Source: Albula goreensis (taxonomy: Eukaryota; Chordata; Actinopteri; Albuliformes; Albulidae). Taken from it: a stretch of 64,000 nt of DNA. Under the pieces are notes generated by a model. It was not told the origin of the DNA. It ran no database searches and saw nothing but the letters and a program-made list of their open reading frames with translations. The stretch lies in contig CM040745.1 in the NCBI GenBank assembly GCA_022829145.1, forward strand, positions 19,104,906 to 19,168,905, written 5' to 3'. Of the stretch, positions 35,158 to 47,153 are shown in pieces. Both the position numbers and the translations under genes were made by a program. The first letter of the stretch is position 1. The number at the start of each line of letters is the position of its first letter.

Positions 35158-35870
35158 TGATTTCCCCCTCAGAGCCGAACTGCCATCACTCTGAACACTC
35201 CAGCCAATTTCAGTGCACCTGCTGGAACAAAAATTGTTTTGCCAATCAATATCTTGAAGCAATTGGGTCTCAAATTAAAAAAGGCTGCCTGTACAATCAA
35301 TAATGGCTTTATACATAAATGATGCTGTTGGACATGAAGGAGGAATTGAAGGTCTTACCACAGGTAAATGCCGTAAAGCTTCTAATCCCTAATGCCTACT
35401 TCAATATTTTGTCTTGTCAAAGTTGAAAAAAATCAAAGGTGCTTCACATCTACACTATTACATTGCTTCTGAGTTCAAACTTGTACTTACCCCACTTCCA
35501 CTGAGGGTGGATCACTCCTTATCTATCTATGAACATAGCTGTAATTTGGGTATTTAAATGATAAGATCAACATGTCTTCATTGATGACATTTAGTTGTGT
35601 ATTCTGAACGTCTGTGATCTCAGCAAAGGAAAACCCCAGAACCCCTGTTTTATGGTATTTCAGACAGATATTCACTCACATACCAAGCATAACATAAGCA
35701 TAATTGCCAGTCACATTAGATGCCACTCGATTACTGCTAACCCCAAAATCCTCCTTGCCTCTTGCCCCCAAACTCCTCATCTATACTGCTCCCTCTGCTT
35801 TCAGCTACTCAGGTTACATGATACAAAGTATTCCAAGATTCACAGTTTTTCGGAGATTGGTGATTTGATT
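35158..35870. other. spacer between two G-quadruplex motifs
   Basis: AT-rich to mixed sequence. Nothing identifiable; the frames across it (for example 35595-35954) show no recognisable domain. Confidence 0.35.
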
Positions 35871-35921
35871 CCCCCGCAAACCCCCACAACCCCGACCGCC
35901 CCCCCTCGCCCCCCTCCCCCC
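35871..35921 (-). other. G-quadruplex motif, minus strand
   Basis: Six C runs (5, 5, 4, 7, 6 and 6) at 35871-35921 separated by 1-5 bases give a dense G-run series on the minus strand. The proline-rich frame on the plus strand results from this tract. Confidence 0.75.
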
Positions 35922-37272
35922 ACGCCTGACAATCCCCTCATATTCACTTTCTGAACACCTTTGAAGTGGTGGCAGTTCAAAGGGCCTCAGTAGACTTGGT
36001 GAAACCCAGCCCATCGTTTTCCTCTCATTCCTTGTAATTGGTCCTGTCTGACGCTGGGTTTGAAATGAGGAAGTCAGGCTTTAATGGCAAAAACTAGAAG
36101 CAGGTTTAATAGCAAAGAAATAGGAAAATAATGTGGGTAGACATAGAGTAAGAAGAATCAAACAGCTGCGGTAGTCTGATCTGTTCAAGGAAGGTATCCG
36201 TGTTACAAATCTGACTGCATGGGAGTGAAGGCACAAACTGAACTGGGTAAACTGGATTAAATGAGACTTGATTTGTGTTGATGTGCAACTGCTTTGTTTT
36301 ACATGAATTCCCATTAGCTGCTTCTCTCACTAAAAATGACTTGCTACTCAAGTACAAATTAAATAGAACTCTTATTTTTTGTTCCCTTCTGGAATATTTT
36401 GTTCCAAATAAATAGCATGATTCAGCGCTGGAGATCGAGACAGAGGCAAAATTATTTGTATGTATTGTTTTTCTTCTCTCCCAGTGGCAGTATAACTTGA
36501 TTTCCCAGCACCAAGTTTAGCATTTTATAAAGCCATATAAATTGTTCACAAGCATTTTCTTGGCTTCATATAGAAACACAATGTACAGGTACACCCAGGC
36601 AAAAACATATACTCTTTTAGAAATTCTAGAGATAAATAAACCATGGTCTGTCATACTTACCAGTTTTTGCCAGAGAACGGTCCCTTTCAAACATTGGCCT
36701 GAACTCAATAGAACTGTGTCCTGAGGAGATTAAGGATTGACTCAAGGAATTACCAATGTGTGCTTTTAATTTCATCAAATTCAGTTTTGCAAGTTAATAT
36801 AGGTGATTTCTGTATTTGCCAAAGAGCATGATGAAGACTTTAACTTCAAATAAAGGACAACTGTTGACTGAATCCAGGAAGAACAACAACAGCTCTTGAG
36901 AACATGATAATGGAGAAAATGACATACATTCAACATGTGCTCTCAATATAATAATAACGTGGAAAGTGTGTCCGGGGGTTTGACCTTGATAAATATTACA
37001 TGCCATCATACAAGACGGTACATATTTGTAAGTGAATGGGCTTTCCAACAAAACTTTCAGTGTACATATGATCTCTTTGAATATGTACAAATAAACCCTA
37101 AAAATGTATCTATGCACCAAATTATTGATATCAAGTTGTTTAACTGTTGTTAAACTGTGTGAATTTACACACTTCATCAAACACATTTTCAAACTTAAAA
37201 TATGAGAGTTATTCACATAATAACCATACTTTCCATACTTTTGTAAATGCAAATCCACTCAAACATGTGCGT
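35922..37272. other. AT-rich spacer, nothing recognised
   Basis: Mostly AT-rich unique DNA. The 154-codon minus frame at 36794-37258 lies in AT-rich sequence, has no recognisable domain, and is overlapped by other frames, so I do not call it. Confidence 0.35.
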
Positions 37273-37297
37273 GCACACACACACACACACACACACA
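37273..37297. repeat. (CA)12 microsatellite
   Basis: Twelve CA units, preceded by a GTGCGTG string. Confidence 0.9.
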
Positions 37298-38379
37298 AAA
37301 TTGTAAATGAATTGAAATATGGGAAATCATATTCACGCCTTGAGCAGCCTTTGCCACCCTATCTGCCTGCTCTAGAAACGTTAGTGTCTGGGCAGTAAGA
37401 CCACAGCAGCAGCATACAATCCTGAGGACCTTCATTTAGAATCTATACTATACCTGCATGTTAAGATCGTCTTACCAGATGCCATGTCGGGTTTTGACTG
37501 CAAGAGGTAGATTTGTTGTGAAATAACCTCCAAAGGGTAACAGCCTCTTGGGACATGCTTACAGTGCCACCCAGAAACTTGCTGCACATCAGATGGAAGC
37601 TCTGTTGGAAGAATATGATTTTATGTTGATATCCTCGTTGTTGACCTAAGTCCTCTGAAAAGCAGCACTTCATAGAATTCACAGTATGCCCATATCTACA
37701 CCATGGACAATTGTAAAACAAATTTAAAAGTTAACTGTTGGAGTAAAACAAGTTCTTCAATTATTCATTCTGTCCAAAAGCCACCCTGTTCTGATGATGT
37801 GTTTGCTGAAGCCATAAGAATCTCTCTGTGTGTGAATGTGAATCTTTGTGAGCCTTGTAAGGACTTTGTAGTCTACTTTACTGTGTGTCAGTTTCAAACC
37901 ATTTTCTCCTTCCTGTCAACAGCAAAAAAGTGTGTCACTGCAGAATAATCTTTTGTAATAGATGCTAATGCAGAAACACCTGTCACACAGGCACAGCACA
38001 TCCTGCAATATTGCTCTAAGCAGATTACACACTTTAATACCAGGTATTTAAGGAATAACCATATATTTAAGTACTTATGTAATGTTTCATGCAATTCCTG
38101 AATTATTTTACGTTTTATAAATATCTATTTATTCTATTTTTTATAATATAACCTTTAGGGGATCTTCTATATTAAAGAACCATCCCAGCTACAAAAGTAA
38201 CAAAATCACATACTTGCTGAAGTTTTTTTTCATATAAATTGAACACATTAAAAATTAATTTTCCATGACCATTTTACATTTCACTGGCAATGTATGTTTC
38301 TAGATAAGGGAAACAGTTCTCTGTGCTGAAGCAACATGGAGGCTTAGCCTTGTTATCTGTGCATAATTACTTTAATTTT
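37298..38379. other. mixed spacer, nothing recognised
   Basis: Octamer ATGCAAAT at 37247-37254 lies just upstream. The rest is unique AT-rich DNA with no identifiable element. Confidence 0.4.
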
Positions 38380-39570
38380 CTTTTAATCAAAAAATTTGCC
38401 ATGCCACCCTTTACAACCCTCCCCCTTCCCATAACTGCATCTGCCCTCCTCCCTTTGGTAACAGCCTGAGCCGTGAATGAGTGAAGCTTCACCTGACAGC
38501 CCATAGGGAGAGCTGCTATCCTGGAACTTCTAAGGAGCTCATTAGGCAAAGGTGTGATCTGCACATCTTCGTAGGTGACGCTACCAGCTTCCGCACCTTG
38601 ATTGCTGCAGCAAGTAAATTATATTCACTGTTAAAGGAAGGAAAAGGGAGAAGAAGGCATCAAACACTGAGCCGTCAGCTTCCTCCACGTCCTTTCTCCC
38701 TCAAGGCTCACCTCAAATCACAATTGTCAGCCTTGTTAGAGTCCCCGTCTAACTTCAGGTCATCGAGTTAGCAATGAATTTCACCCTTATGTAGTGTGAT
38801 GCCATATTACTTTACTCCAACCAAAAAGGAAAACTGTGCTGTTTCTTTTTTCCCGCTTTCGTCCCTGTTGCAGTTTTTTTTTGATTAGACTTGTGGATAC
38901 AGTCTTTGCAAGCATCAATTCCCAGGGCAGAAATCAGACGCCAATGAGACATTGACGGATGTCTTTTTTGTTCCAAGGGAGCGCTGTCGTTGTAGTGATT
39001 CTGACATGCCATACTCCTGCTATGTCGCTGACATGAGCCGCCTGCTGCTGGCTCGCACAGCCACCGGGGAGCATGCTGGGATACGCAGTGGTAGCTCACC
39101 TATTACAGCTGGATCCATAGCCGTGTCGTCCCCTAGACCCCCCCCCATGGCATGCACCTCAAGGAACGCCAGCTGCGCTCAGAAATAACAGAGGGGGAGG
39201 TGCCAGGTGTGTGCGGCCGATACGTACAAACAAATAAAAGTCTTAATATATTTGTAAAAAAAGCTGAGCAACATGTAAAATTTCTACCTTCTGGGACACA
39301 CAAAAGAGAGATTAGTGTAAATCGTTCTTTTCGCAAACTGTCAGGTAGAGATGTAAAGGAAAGTTCTCTTGTCTCATCGTTGTTAAGCCCTAAGGAGCCT
39401 TGAAGCACGTTCAGGTGTCTGCTGCTTTTGAATGTATCTATTTCTTGACGTTAATCCCCTATAAGCCTTTAGAGCTAATGTAATCTAATTAATGACTATT
39501 CCTGAGCCAACTGTGATCCCGACACATCGCAGACCAGGTTTCCAGGCACTGTGCCCTCAAAATGATCATT
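38380..39570. promoter_or_regulatory. large candidate conserved-element cluster
   Basis: Three G+C-richer blocks in sequence: about 38380-38780, 38880-39220 and 39430-39570. The middle block has many CpGs and a 78-codon plus frame (38952-39188) without a known domain. The last block carries CTAATTAATG at 39485-39494, a homeodomain-type core. This is the densest run of such blocks in the middle of the window. Function inferred from composition. Confidence 0.3.
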
Positions 39571-41495
39571 GTAACCAAACAGTGTAGATTTTAAATAAAA
39601 AAAGAGATTCTTCACTACCTCTGTTTGATTTCCTCTCCATTCTTTATGGATCACATACAACAAATATCATGTAAATATTTGAAATCCATTAAGTACTTAT
39701 GGTCTGTTCTCAATAATCTAGGCAAACAATACTTTTTCAATCATGTGGTGTATTATTTAGTTATTTATGAATAAGTTGTATTCATTTATGTAGTATTTAT
39801 TTGGCAAGTACAATGTAAATAACTAATAATTGTGACCAAGAAAGAGGAGTTTCATTTTTTTCTTTAGAGGACTAAACTAAGAAAATCAAGAATGACAACA
39901 ATAGTAATAATACTCACTGGGGACAAAAATAATACATTGTAAAACTCATATTACACACAGAGTAAATCAAAGTCATAACAGGATCCTGTTTGTGCATCAT
40001 ATTGTGCATTATAAGCACTGCCTGTGCATATGTATGGGAGCACAGTGGTCATTTTAAAAAGAGAGCATCTTTTTTAAAGCAAAAATAGCATGAAATATCA
40101 TGTCAACCTTGCAAACCTGTTCATTTACCAGATTGTGATGGTGTAGCCAATGCCAATATTAGAGTATAAAAAGAGGGTGTCCACTTACATACCAAAGACA
40201 CCAGAACAAGCCAAGAAACCCAAAACTAAACCTGCACTGTTTAGATATGACTGAATTATCTGAAAATGTTGTTTCTTTGTTTAAAGTACTCAATCCAGTG
40301 CATGGGAAAGAGAGACAGGATTTTCCAAATGGGAAAGGCTCCTTGTAAGCAAGATCAAGTGCAACAGTAATTTACAGAGACACAAAGAAAGTAGATTTTG
40401 TCATAACCATTGCTCCCCTGGGTTGCTAAAGAAACAGAGGGGGATTCCCAGGGGTTCAGGTTGACAGGAAAATATGGTGATGTGTTTCTGAGTATCCTTT
40501 TTTCCCATATTATCTCAAGAGAAAATTTAAACATCTGATGGAATGCTAGTCTCTTGTGTGCAATGTAAAAAAAAAATGGTGATTCATTTTGCAGTGTCCG
40601 ACAAAACATTTTGAGAAGTCCTTAATGTCTGAGAAAACATATAATATATTCCCAGGTAGGGAACAAGTTTTGTGGTTCTTACATGCAGATACACACACAT
40701 ACACAAACGCACATACACACACACACATGTAAGGAGCAGGTAGAGTAAAGTACACTAAATCATGGGACCATCTGAGAAATAATTCATATTTTTAACACTG
40801 ATACGTATTTCCTCTATGTCCCTTTATTCCCCATACACAACACAACATGCCAGTAGTAAAATATATATTCAACAAATATCATCGCTATAGTAAATAAACT
40901 GTAACCTGAGCAATTTACCTCATCCCTTACAGACTTTGTCTGTCTAGCAGCACTGTTTTGGCAGGTAAGAAACTCCATTTTCCTATGTTTCATTACATAA
41001 ATGCATAATTTATGATGTGTTAATGCTGAAGTAAACATTATCATGAGAGGTCAAGACTCAGGCCATATTAACCTTTTAATTAATATCTATCAGTATTTTC
41101 AAATCACAACCTGTTTAAATGGTAAAATCTGCAACTGAACAAAATTCCTGAGCTAAAGTTTTTATGGGAAATTTCCCTTAGGAAAATTTTACATTTATCC
41201 TTTCCCTTTTCAACCCAAAACTACACACATCTGTAAGACCATGTGTTTGCCATACCTGATGATGCTTTGGTGAGTTCATACAGGTGGCTACAATCACATG
41301 TTACACACAGTTGTCAGAATGCATACTTGAGAGGATTATTTATTCATTTATTTATTGATTGATATATTTAGCTAAATAATGGGCAGTATGGAGGAGTTCA
41401 GTGTTTCTGTGAATGTGATCTCCATCCATATCAAATTGCTGGCCATAATGTGCTATCATTCTTCTGCCTCCGAAGTGATCCTTCGGCATTCTCCA
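39571..41495. other. AT-rich spacer with a TATA/CCAAT cluster
   Basis: AT-rich DNA. Two CCAAT boxes (40147-40151 and 40153-40157) stand just before TATAAAAAG (40165-40173). A loose CA-rich tract lies at about 40690-40728. No gene is visible downstream of the TATA string. Confidence 0.35.
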
Positions 41496-41623
41496 CTTCT
41501 CTTCTCTTCTCTTCTCTTCTCTTCTCTTCTCTTCTCTTCTCTTCTCTTCTCTTCTCTTCTCTTCTCTTCTCTTCTCTTCTCTTCTCTTCTCTTCTCTTCT
41601 CTTCTCTTCTCTTCTCTTCTCTT
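41496..41623. repeat. (CTTCT)n pentanucleotide array
   Basis: About 25 essentially perfect CTTCT units with no internal interruption. Translations of SSLLF repeats through it are artefacts. Confidence 0.97.
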
Positions 41624-41799
41624 CCCTATTCTCACACTTCTTCTATCAACTTAGAATACAAACAAACATGGAAGGTTTTTTATGTTTGTTGGTTTTCTGT
41701 TAGAATGCTCAGGTGTTGAACCTTACCCTATGTAGGAAACATATTTTCCAGACAGTTAATACTCCATGACATAAAGCTAGTGTTAAAACTCCAGAAATT
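41624..41799. other. spacer between the pentanucleotide array and a Tc1 fragment
   Basis: AT-rich DNA; may include decayed upstream parts of the adjacent transposon fragment. Confidence 0.3.
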
Positions 41800-42060
41800 A
41801 CAGTGAATCTAGCTTACTGCAGTGGATTCCTCAGACACCAGATCTCAATACAATCAAGCATCTGTGGAATAATATGATACAACCTATTTAAAGAGATCCA
41901 ACAGAAGCCGGTTTGCACAACTATGGCAAGAACTGGAGTCAAAATGGGTCAGAATCCTTCAGTCACATCTGACACTGGGTTGAATCTGTCCCCAATGAAC
42001 TCAGGCTGTTCTGAGGGCAAAACAGAACCTTGAGCAGGGAATCCTGCATGTTAAATCATC
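41800..42060 (+). mobile_element. Tc1/mariner transposase fragment (C-terminal part)
   Basis: From 41829 the plus strand reads PQTPDLNTIKHLWNN, the Tc1-family block usually written SPDLNPIEHLW. The catalytic glutamate of the DD34E triad is replaced by lysine here, and an in-frame stop follows within a few codons. Downstream DNA continues in the order expected for the transposase C-terminus, with frameshifts. No terminal repeats were found. It differs from the Tc1 copy at 9638-12514, in which this very block is deleted, so the two are separate relics. Confidence 0.7.
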
Positions 42061-42789
42061 ATACTTGATTTAATACTTGCTTTATCAACATGGTAATATT
42101 TTATATTAATCGCAGAAGTTAATGAATTCATTTTTACCTTTTATATACATTTTACGGGTGGCGTACGCAGAACCGAGGAAGCCAGTAAAACGTGAGACCC
42201 GTGCTCTTGAAATTTATATTCTTTTAATGCTTGGTATATAATGGATGTAGACTATTAAACTTGGTTGAATTAAAAATTTTTTTGCTGTTGATCCCAATAG
42301 TATGGACTACATATTTGCAAGGAGAAGAAGACGTTACCACCAATGACTTCCCAAACCGCAGCACTCTTTCCTTAATATGACTGAACTTATAATCATACAT
42401 AAGCAGAATTTCCACTCCATGTTCTGTAAGTGAGAGCGCAGAACATAAAACAGTGTAACACCTGTCAAAAATTGGCAATCACTGATTGGGACCATTTTGC
42501 AGCAGACATGTAACTTGCTAGTGATGCATCATTGCATAAGGACAATAAATATAGCTGACTGTCAGATAATTATCATCAATATATTTGGCTAGCTAGCTAA
42601 GATAGGCTCACATGACCATAATGGACTTTAAAAAGCAAATTAGCTAGCACTATTTAGCATGATAGGATAGCCTATATTTTATAGGTCATAACTGCTCAGA
42701 CAGTAAAATACAGAACTATCAGTGCATGCTCTTTTCTGTCATTGTTACGGAATGACTTTAATTTGATATCTCACAATTCAGAGTATCCC
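42061..42789. other. AT-rich spacer, possibly old repeat
   Basis: AT-rich DNA with GCTAGCTAGC-like strings near 42590, common in decayed fish repeats, but no element ends could be defined. Confidence 0.3.
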
Positions 42790-43130
42790 CGAACCATAAA
42801 AATGAACAAGTCTGCCTTTTGTTAAGGCAGAGGTCTGGCGGGAGGAAGCCCTCAGAGCAGCAGAAGTAGGAAGTCCTCATCACCTTGAGCTTGTGTCCAT
42901 GAAAATAGCTTTGTGCTTTTGACCTTCCCATCGAATGTTGCAAGAATCGGGCAACGACTGATTTTCAACTTTTCACGTATGACTTTAAAAATAGGGCCCT
43001 GCTTTTCAAAAGCTATAATGCCTGCATTAATGTGTATTAAGCCGAGAGAAGCAAAGTCTTATTTTACTGAATTCCTTGTCTGTGACAGTGCATGTGAAAT
43101 TAATAATTCAAAGTTTTCTGAGTTGTTGTC
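42790..43130. other. small G+C-richer patch, unidentified
   Basis: More complex sequence between AT-rich flanks. The frames on both strands have no known domain. Possible conserved noncoding element. Confidence 0.2.
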
Positions 43131-45639
43131 ACCTTAGCCACAATAAGCATTAATAATGCATACAAATAATATAAAATAAGCTGTGAATTTATCATATTTG
43201 TTTGAAGTAAAATATAATTGTCTCTTAAATTATAGCCATTCATTCCAGCTGTTTAATTCATGCTAAAAAATTGCAATTCCGATGTAGTCCAAAGGCACAA
43301 TGGCCTTTGAAATATAACTGTCCTAAAATGAAAGAACACTAGAAGCCACTGTACTAATGGTATATGGTTTTGCATATATTTTGTAGGCAAAATGGACCAT
43401 TTTGAAAGCATATTGTATACCATGGCATGTCAGGTATAGGAAAGGTTTGTTTATGACATTTTTGTTCCTTAAATGGCTCCACAAAAACTGGCAGTTTGAT
43501 TTTTTTAAAAAAATGTATTTATACATTCTTAAAATGAACTAAATATAGAGGCAGTTACAGACTTCAATGGAGCATAAATATTTTAAATCCCGCACAAATT
43601 CCATGCTTTTTTGCAGGTCTACCCCACAATTCCAGCCTTCTGCCAGGCTTTTGTAGCACAGCATTTTGGCTCTAGAATTTCAACAAATAGAAAAAGATCA
43701 AGAAAACATACAATTATCTCTAAAAACTGGAACAGATTTTTATTAAATTAACCTTATTAGTGCATTACGGCACGCAAATGCCAAAAAAGGAGATCCTCAT
43801 TTGCATTAAGATAGATTTTTCAGGTTGGCTGCACGATTTAATTAAAGAAAAGATTAAGAATCATTAAACAAGCTGCTCTACCTTGCAATAACAGAACTCA
43901 CATCTGACTCAGGTTAACAAAAACCCAGATGGTGATTTGGTAACTGTTGAATCACTGTAACAGAATGAGAATGATCCCATTAGTTCCCTGGAAAAGTAAG
44001 GGAATTCAGAAATTAGTATGCTGGAACATGGCACAGCAGAAGACAGATTCACTCCGACTAGTTCATTATTGATTATGGTTTATTTGGGTTTTATGAAAGA
44101 AAAACAGAGTATATTTTGTATGTACATTCACTTAAAGTGCTTTGAATGTATTCTATGTCTAAGGAAAACTGATTAAAGTATAGAAATCTGAACTAATAAT
44201 ACAGACACATGCCTCTTCAGAGAAGTTATTGACTGAAAATATGTGGATACAATAAAGTCAATAATTTATTAGTCAGCTTAAGACCTTCTGTATAAAGAGG
44301 TTGTTTGATGTTTTTGAATCTCTCATTAACCAATGATATCTAAAGGTTCAGGAGGTGCACTGTTACAGGAAACTGTCATGTTAAAATGAGGGAAAGCAGA
44401 CTGCAGTTTTTTTTTGAACTTATGCAGAAGACTTATTTCTATGGTTGGATTTTTATTTAAAGCTTATTGTTTGTTTTGATGACATGAAAATGTGTTATTA
44501 ACGGATTATATCATTGAATGAGTCCATAGCTCTCTGATAAAATCCACTGCGCCTGTGAAAAAATAGTCAAAGGTCAGACAACGCTGACTGATGCCTTTGC
44601 ACCAAAACTTCAACAGACAAGTGCCAGAGCCACCGAAATTTATACATTTTCAGCATATATAATAACCATGCTAATATGCTCACTGTTGATGGAATGGCAA
44701 TTAGAATATTAACAGATAATCTGCAGCATACCTTTCCATAGATATGTGTTAGTGCCCAAAGGTCTTTTTCAATGGCTCTGTATCATGCTTGAAGAAAAAT
44801 TTGGTCAGTCTCTGTTTGCACTTTGTGTACTGAGTAGTACAATGCCACACTAAATCAACATCCTTCTCACTATTAGTGGACTGACAGTGCAATGCAATTC
44901 CATCCATTATGACATATCCTTAGTATGCTCGTTTTGAGTGGGTGTTTTGCTATTAAATATCTTGGCCATTTTACATACATATTTTCATTTTGGAGTTGTA
45001 TCAGACTAACTTCTTACATATATGTATAGGATATGGAGACAAATAAATTTCCTTTTGTTGAAATTTGGTATGGCCAGATAAAATATGTGTACAAAGAGGG
45101 GCAGTGTCAATGCACATATCCAAAATGATATATTTTACACAAAAATACTGGTGTTCATGTTTACGGAATATTTGAGTGTATTACACAGCATTCTGCTGTA
45201 ATTGTAGGGTGCAAAACCCTTGTGTACATATATAGAATGTGGGTCTCAATAAAATGTCTGCAATATTTAACACTCAAATCAGAATGTGTACTTCAAAGCT
45301 CTCAAAGCAATGTTTAGTTACCTACTTTGAGGTAACTATGCATTTGTCATTATTTCTGTGCAGTTGTTAAATAGACCTTCCAATGGAGACAAAAACAGAA
45401 TAGTTGATACTGAACTGATTTTTGTGGTTTAAATTTTGTGTAGACAATAAACTTCCTTATATACATTTTCAACCTGCCAAATATTTGTTTGTATTAAATG
45501 CATACAAGTTTAGTATAGTAATACGTATATGAAAATGCAACACTCCACTAAAGATTAAACAAAGCAAACCTTGCCAACAACCTTGGGAAAAAAAAATCTG
45601 CATGAGTAGAAATGGATTGTATTTATTCATCTTTAATCG
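43131..45639. other. AT-rich spacer, nothing recognised
   Basis: About 2.5 kb of mostly AT-rich unique DNA, with an octamer ATTTGCAT at 43799-43806 and a moderately complex part at 44500-44640 containing a TCAAAGGTCA nuclear-receptor-like half-site. No gene or mobile element seen. Confidence 0.4.
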
Positions 45640-46540
45640 TTCTTTTCTGGGTTAAAAATTAGGTATGCAAATTATCCTGGCAGGACTGTAGAAAGCAGGG
45701 AAGAGAGTAGTGCCGACATCCATATTTAAAGACGTCCCAACTGTAATCCGTTAGACAAAATTACCAATGCAGGAACGCGGGCATAAAAGAGCCACTCATG
45801 CATGGCGTTCTTGTGTATTACTGGAAAGCACCTGCCTTGGAACCACCAGATACAAATAAATACAAAATAATACAGAATAAAACAGCTAAGAAGCTCAAAA
45901 GAGTCCGCCATCGAATGCAATCAAGCGGCATTGAAATGATACCAGGTGGTTGGCAGGTGGACTGGGGCAGATGTGAAGAGTTGGCAAGCGCTCTACCATA
46001 CAGGTGTGAAAATATGCCTACACCCTAATTACTGCTTTAAATGCTTAATTTCTGTGTTTCAATATTGATTGCTACCTTTCTGCTTCTCTATCCCTGTGGA
46101 ATGGGCTAAGCTCACTCCGTATTTATAGGAGACTGAGTCAGTGTTTAGCAAAAGCTCATTTTTGCCCATAATAACACTGTGATGTTTGATTTCCGCTTCT
46201 GCTCTTGAAACACAAGAAGACGTCTTTAGAATTTCGATGGGGGAGTCGTGCAAAATGTCTGTGAAAAGAGACAAATGCTAGATGGCATATCTCCGCGTAT
46301 TTTTATCGTATATTGATGACGGAGCACACAATCAATGCTTGTGTGTAGATGCAAAATGCTGCTATCTGGATTTGTATGGATCCAGATGCATCTTTGTCTG
46401 GTCATTGATTGATCGAACAGTCTCCACTCATTTTGCATTTTAACCCGCTTTCTCCACTCTCCACTCAAACATCAAGGTGAAGACTAAGCCCCTGCTTCCT
46501 ACTCTACCTGCTGTATCCTCTGGCACTTGTAAGTATTTCT
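45640..46540. promoter_or_regulatory. candidate conserved noncoding island with octamer and PBX/HOX-like site
   Basis: A repeat-free stretch of about 900 bp. Octamer ATGCAAAT at 45665-45672 and TGATTGATCG around 46406-46415 (PBX/HOX-type TGATTGAT) are present. A strong donor-like CTT-GTAAGT occurs at about 46527-46533 but no exon model supports it. Function inferred from composition. Confidence 0.28.
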
Positions 46541-47040
46541 TTTTTGTTGTATTTAAAAAATAAAAAAATAAACCTCAGTATGAACCTCTACAGGAAGCCC
46601 CCCTTTTCATTTTAGTTTCTGTGTGTGTAAGACTGTTCAATATTTCATATCTGCAGGAGTAGCATCCCATTGATTAGCAGGGCTGTCAGTTCCAGTCTTC
46701 GCCACGTCACCCTTGCACCTCGGCGTGCCTGAGTGTCAGCGACACTGTCGGCTGGAGGTACATGCTGGGGCCTGCTCAGGGACGGCTCCTGTTGCAGCCT
46801 GACAGCTGGATATCCCAGGTGGTGTGACATTTGAGATGGTGGCTGTGGATTAGATGGAAGGTGTATGAGGGACAGAGGGGAGGAGGGGTGGCGATTAACT
46901 TAGTGCCAGGTCCTCATGCATATGGAGTCACTCAGGAGACAACCTGAGATGCTCTGTTATTGTCCATATGGCTCTCTGCCATACCCAGTGGACCGATATT
47001 GATTCTATAAGGAAACCAGCCTTTTTCTAGCTGCTTGAGG
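46541..47040. other. short A-rich link, then G+C-richer block
   Basis: 46541-46590 is A-rich. 46640-47000 is more complex and partly G+C-rich, with no protein similarity in its frames. Possible conserved element. Confidence 0.22.
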
Positions 47041-47095
47041 CAAAAGAGACTTATGCACTTGTGTTATTATTTTGCAGAGTCTGAGAACAGAATAA

Positions 47096-47153
<58 letters not shown>

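Noticed and set aside
36794..37258. 154-codon minus-strand open frame, the longest in the window
   Set aside because: It lies in AT-rich DNA, has no recognisable domain, overlaps plus-strand frames, and its codon use looks like the background.
38952..39188. 78-codon frame in a CpG-rich block
   Set aside because: No recognisable domain, and overlapping minus frames exist. The openness fits the low-AT composition. It is kept only as part of a candidate noncoding island.
39977..39990. Perfect 14-bp palindrome AACAGGATCCTGTT
   Set aside because: About four perfect 14-bp palindromes are expected in 64 kb, so it is not notable.
41379..41719. Two frames with SSLLF repeats
   Set aside because: They are translations of the CTTCT array, open in several frames because the repeat has no stop.
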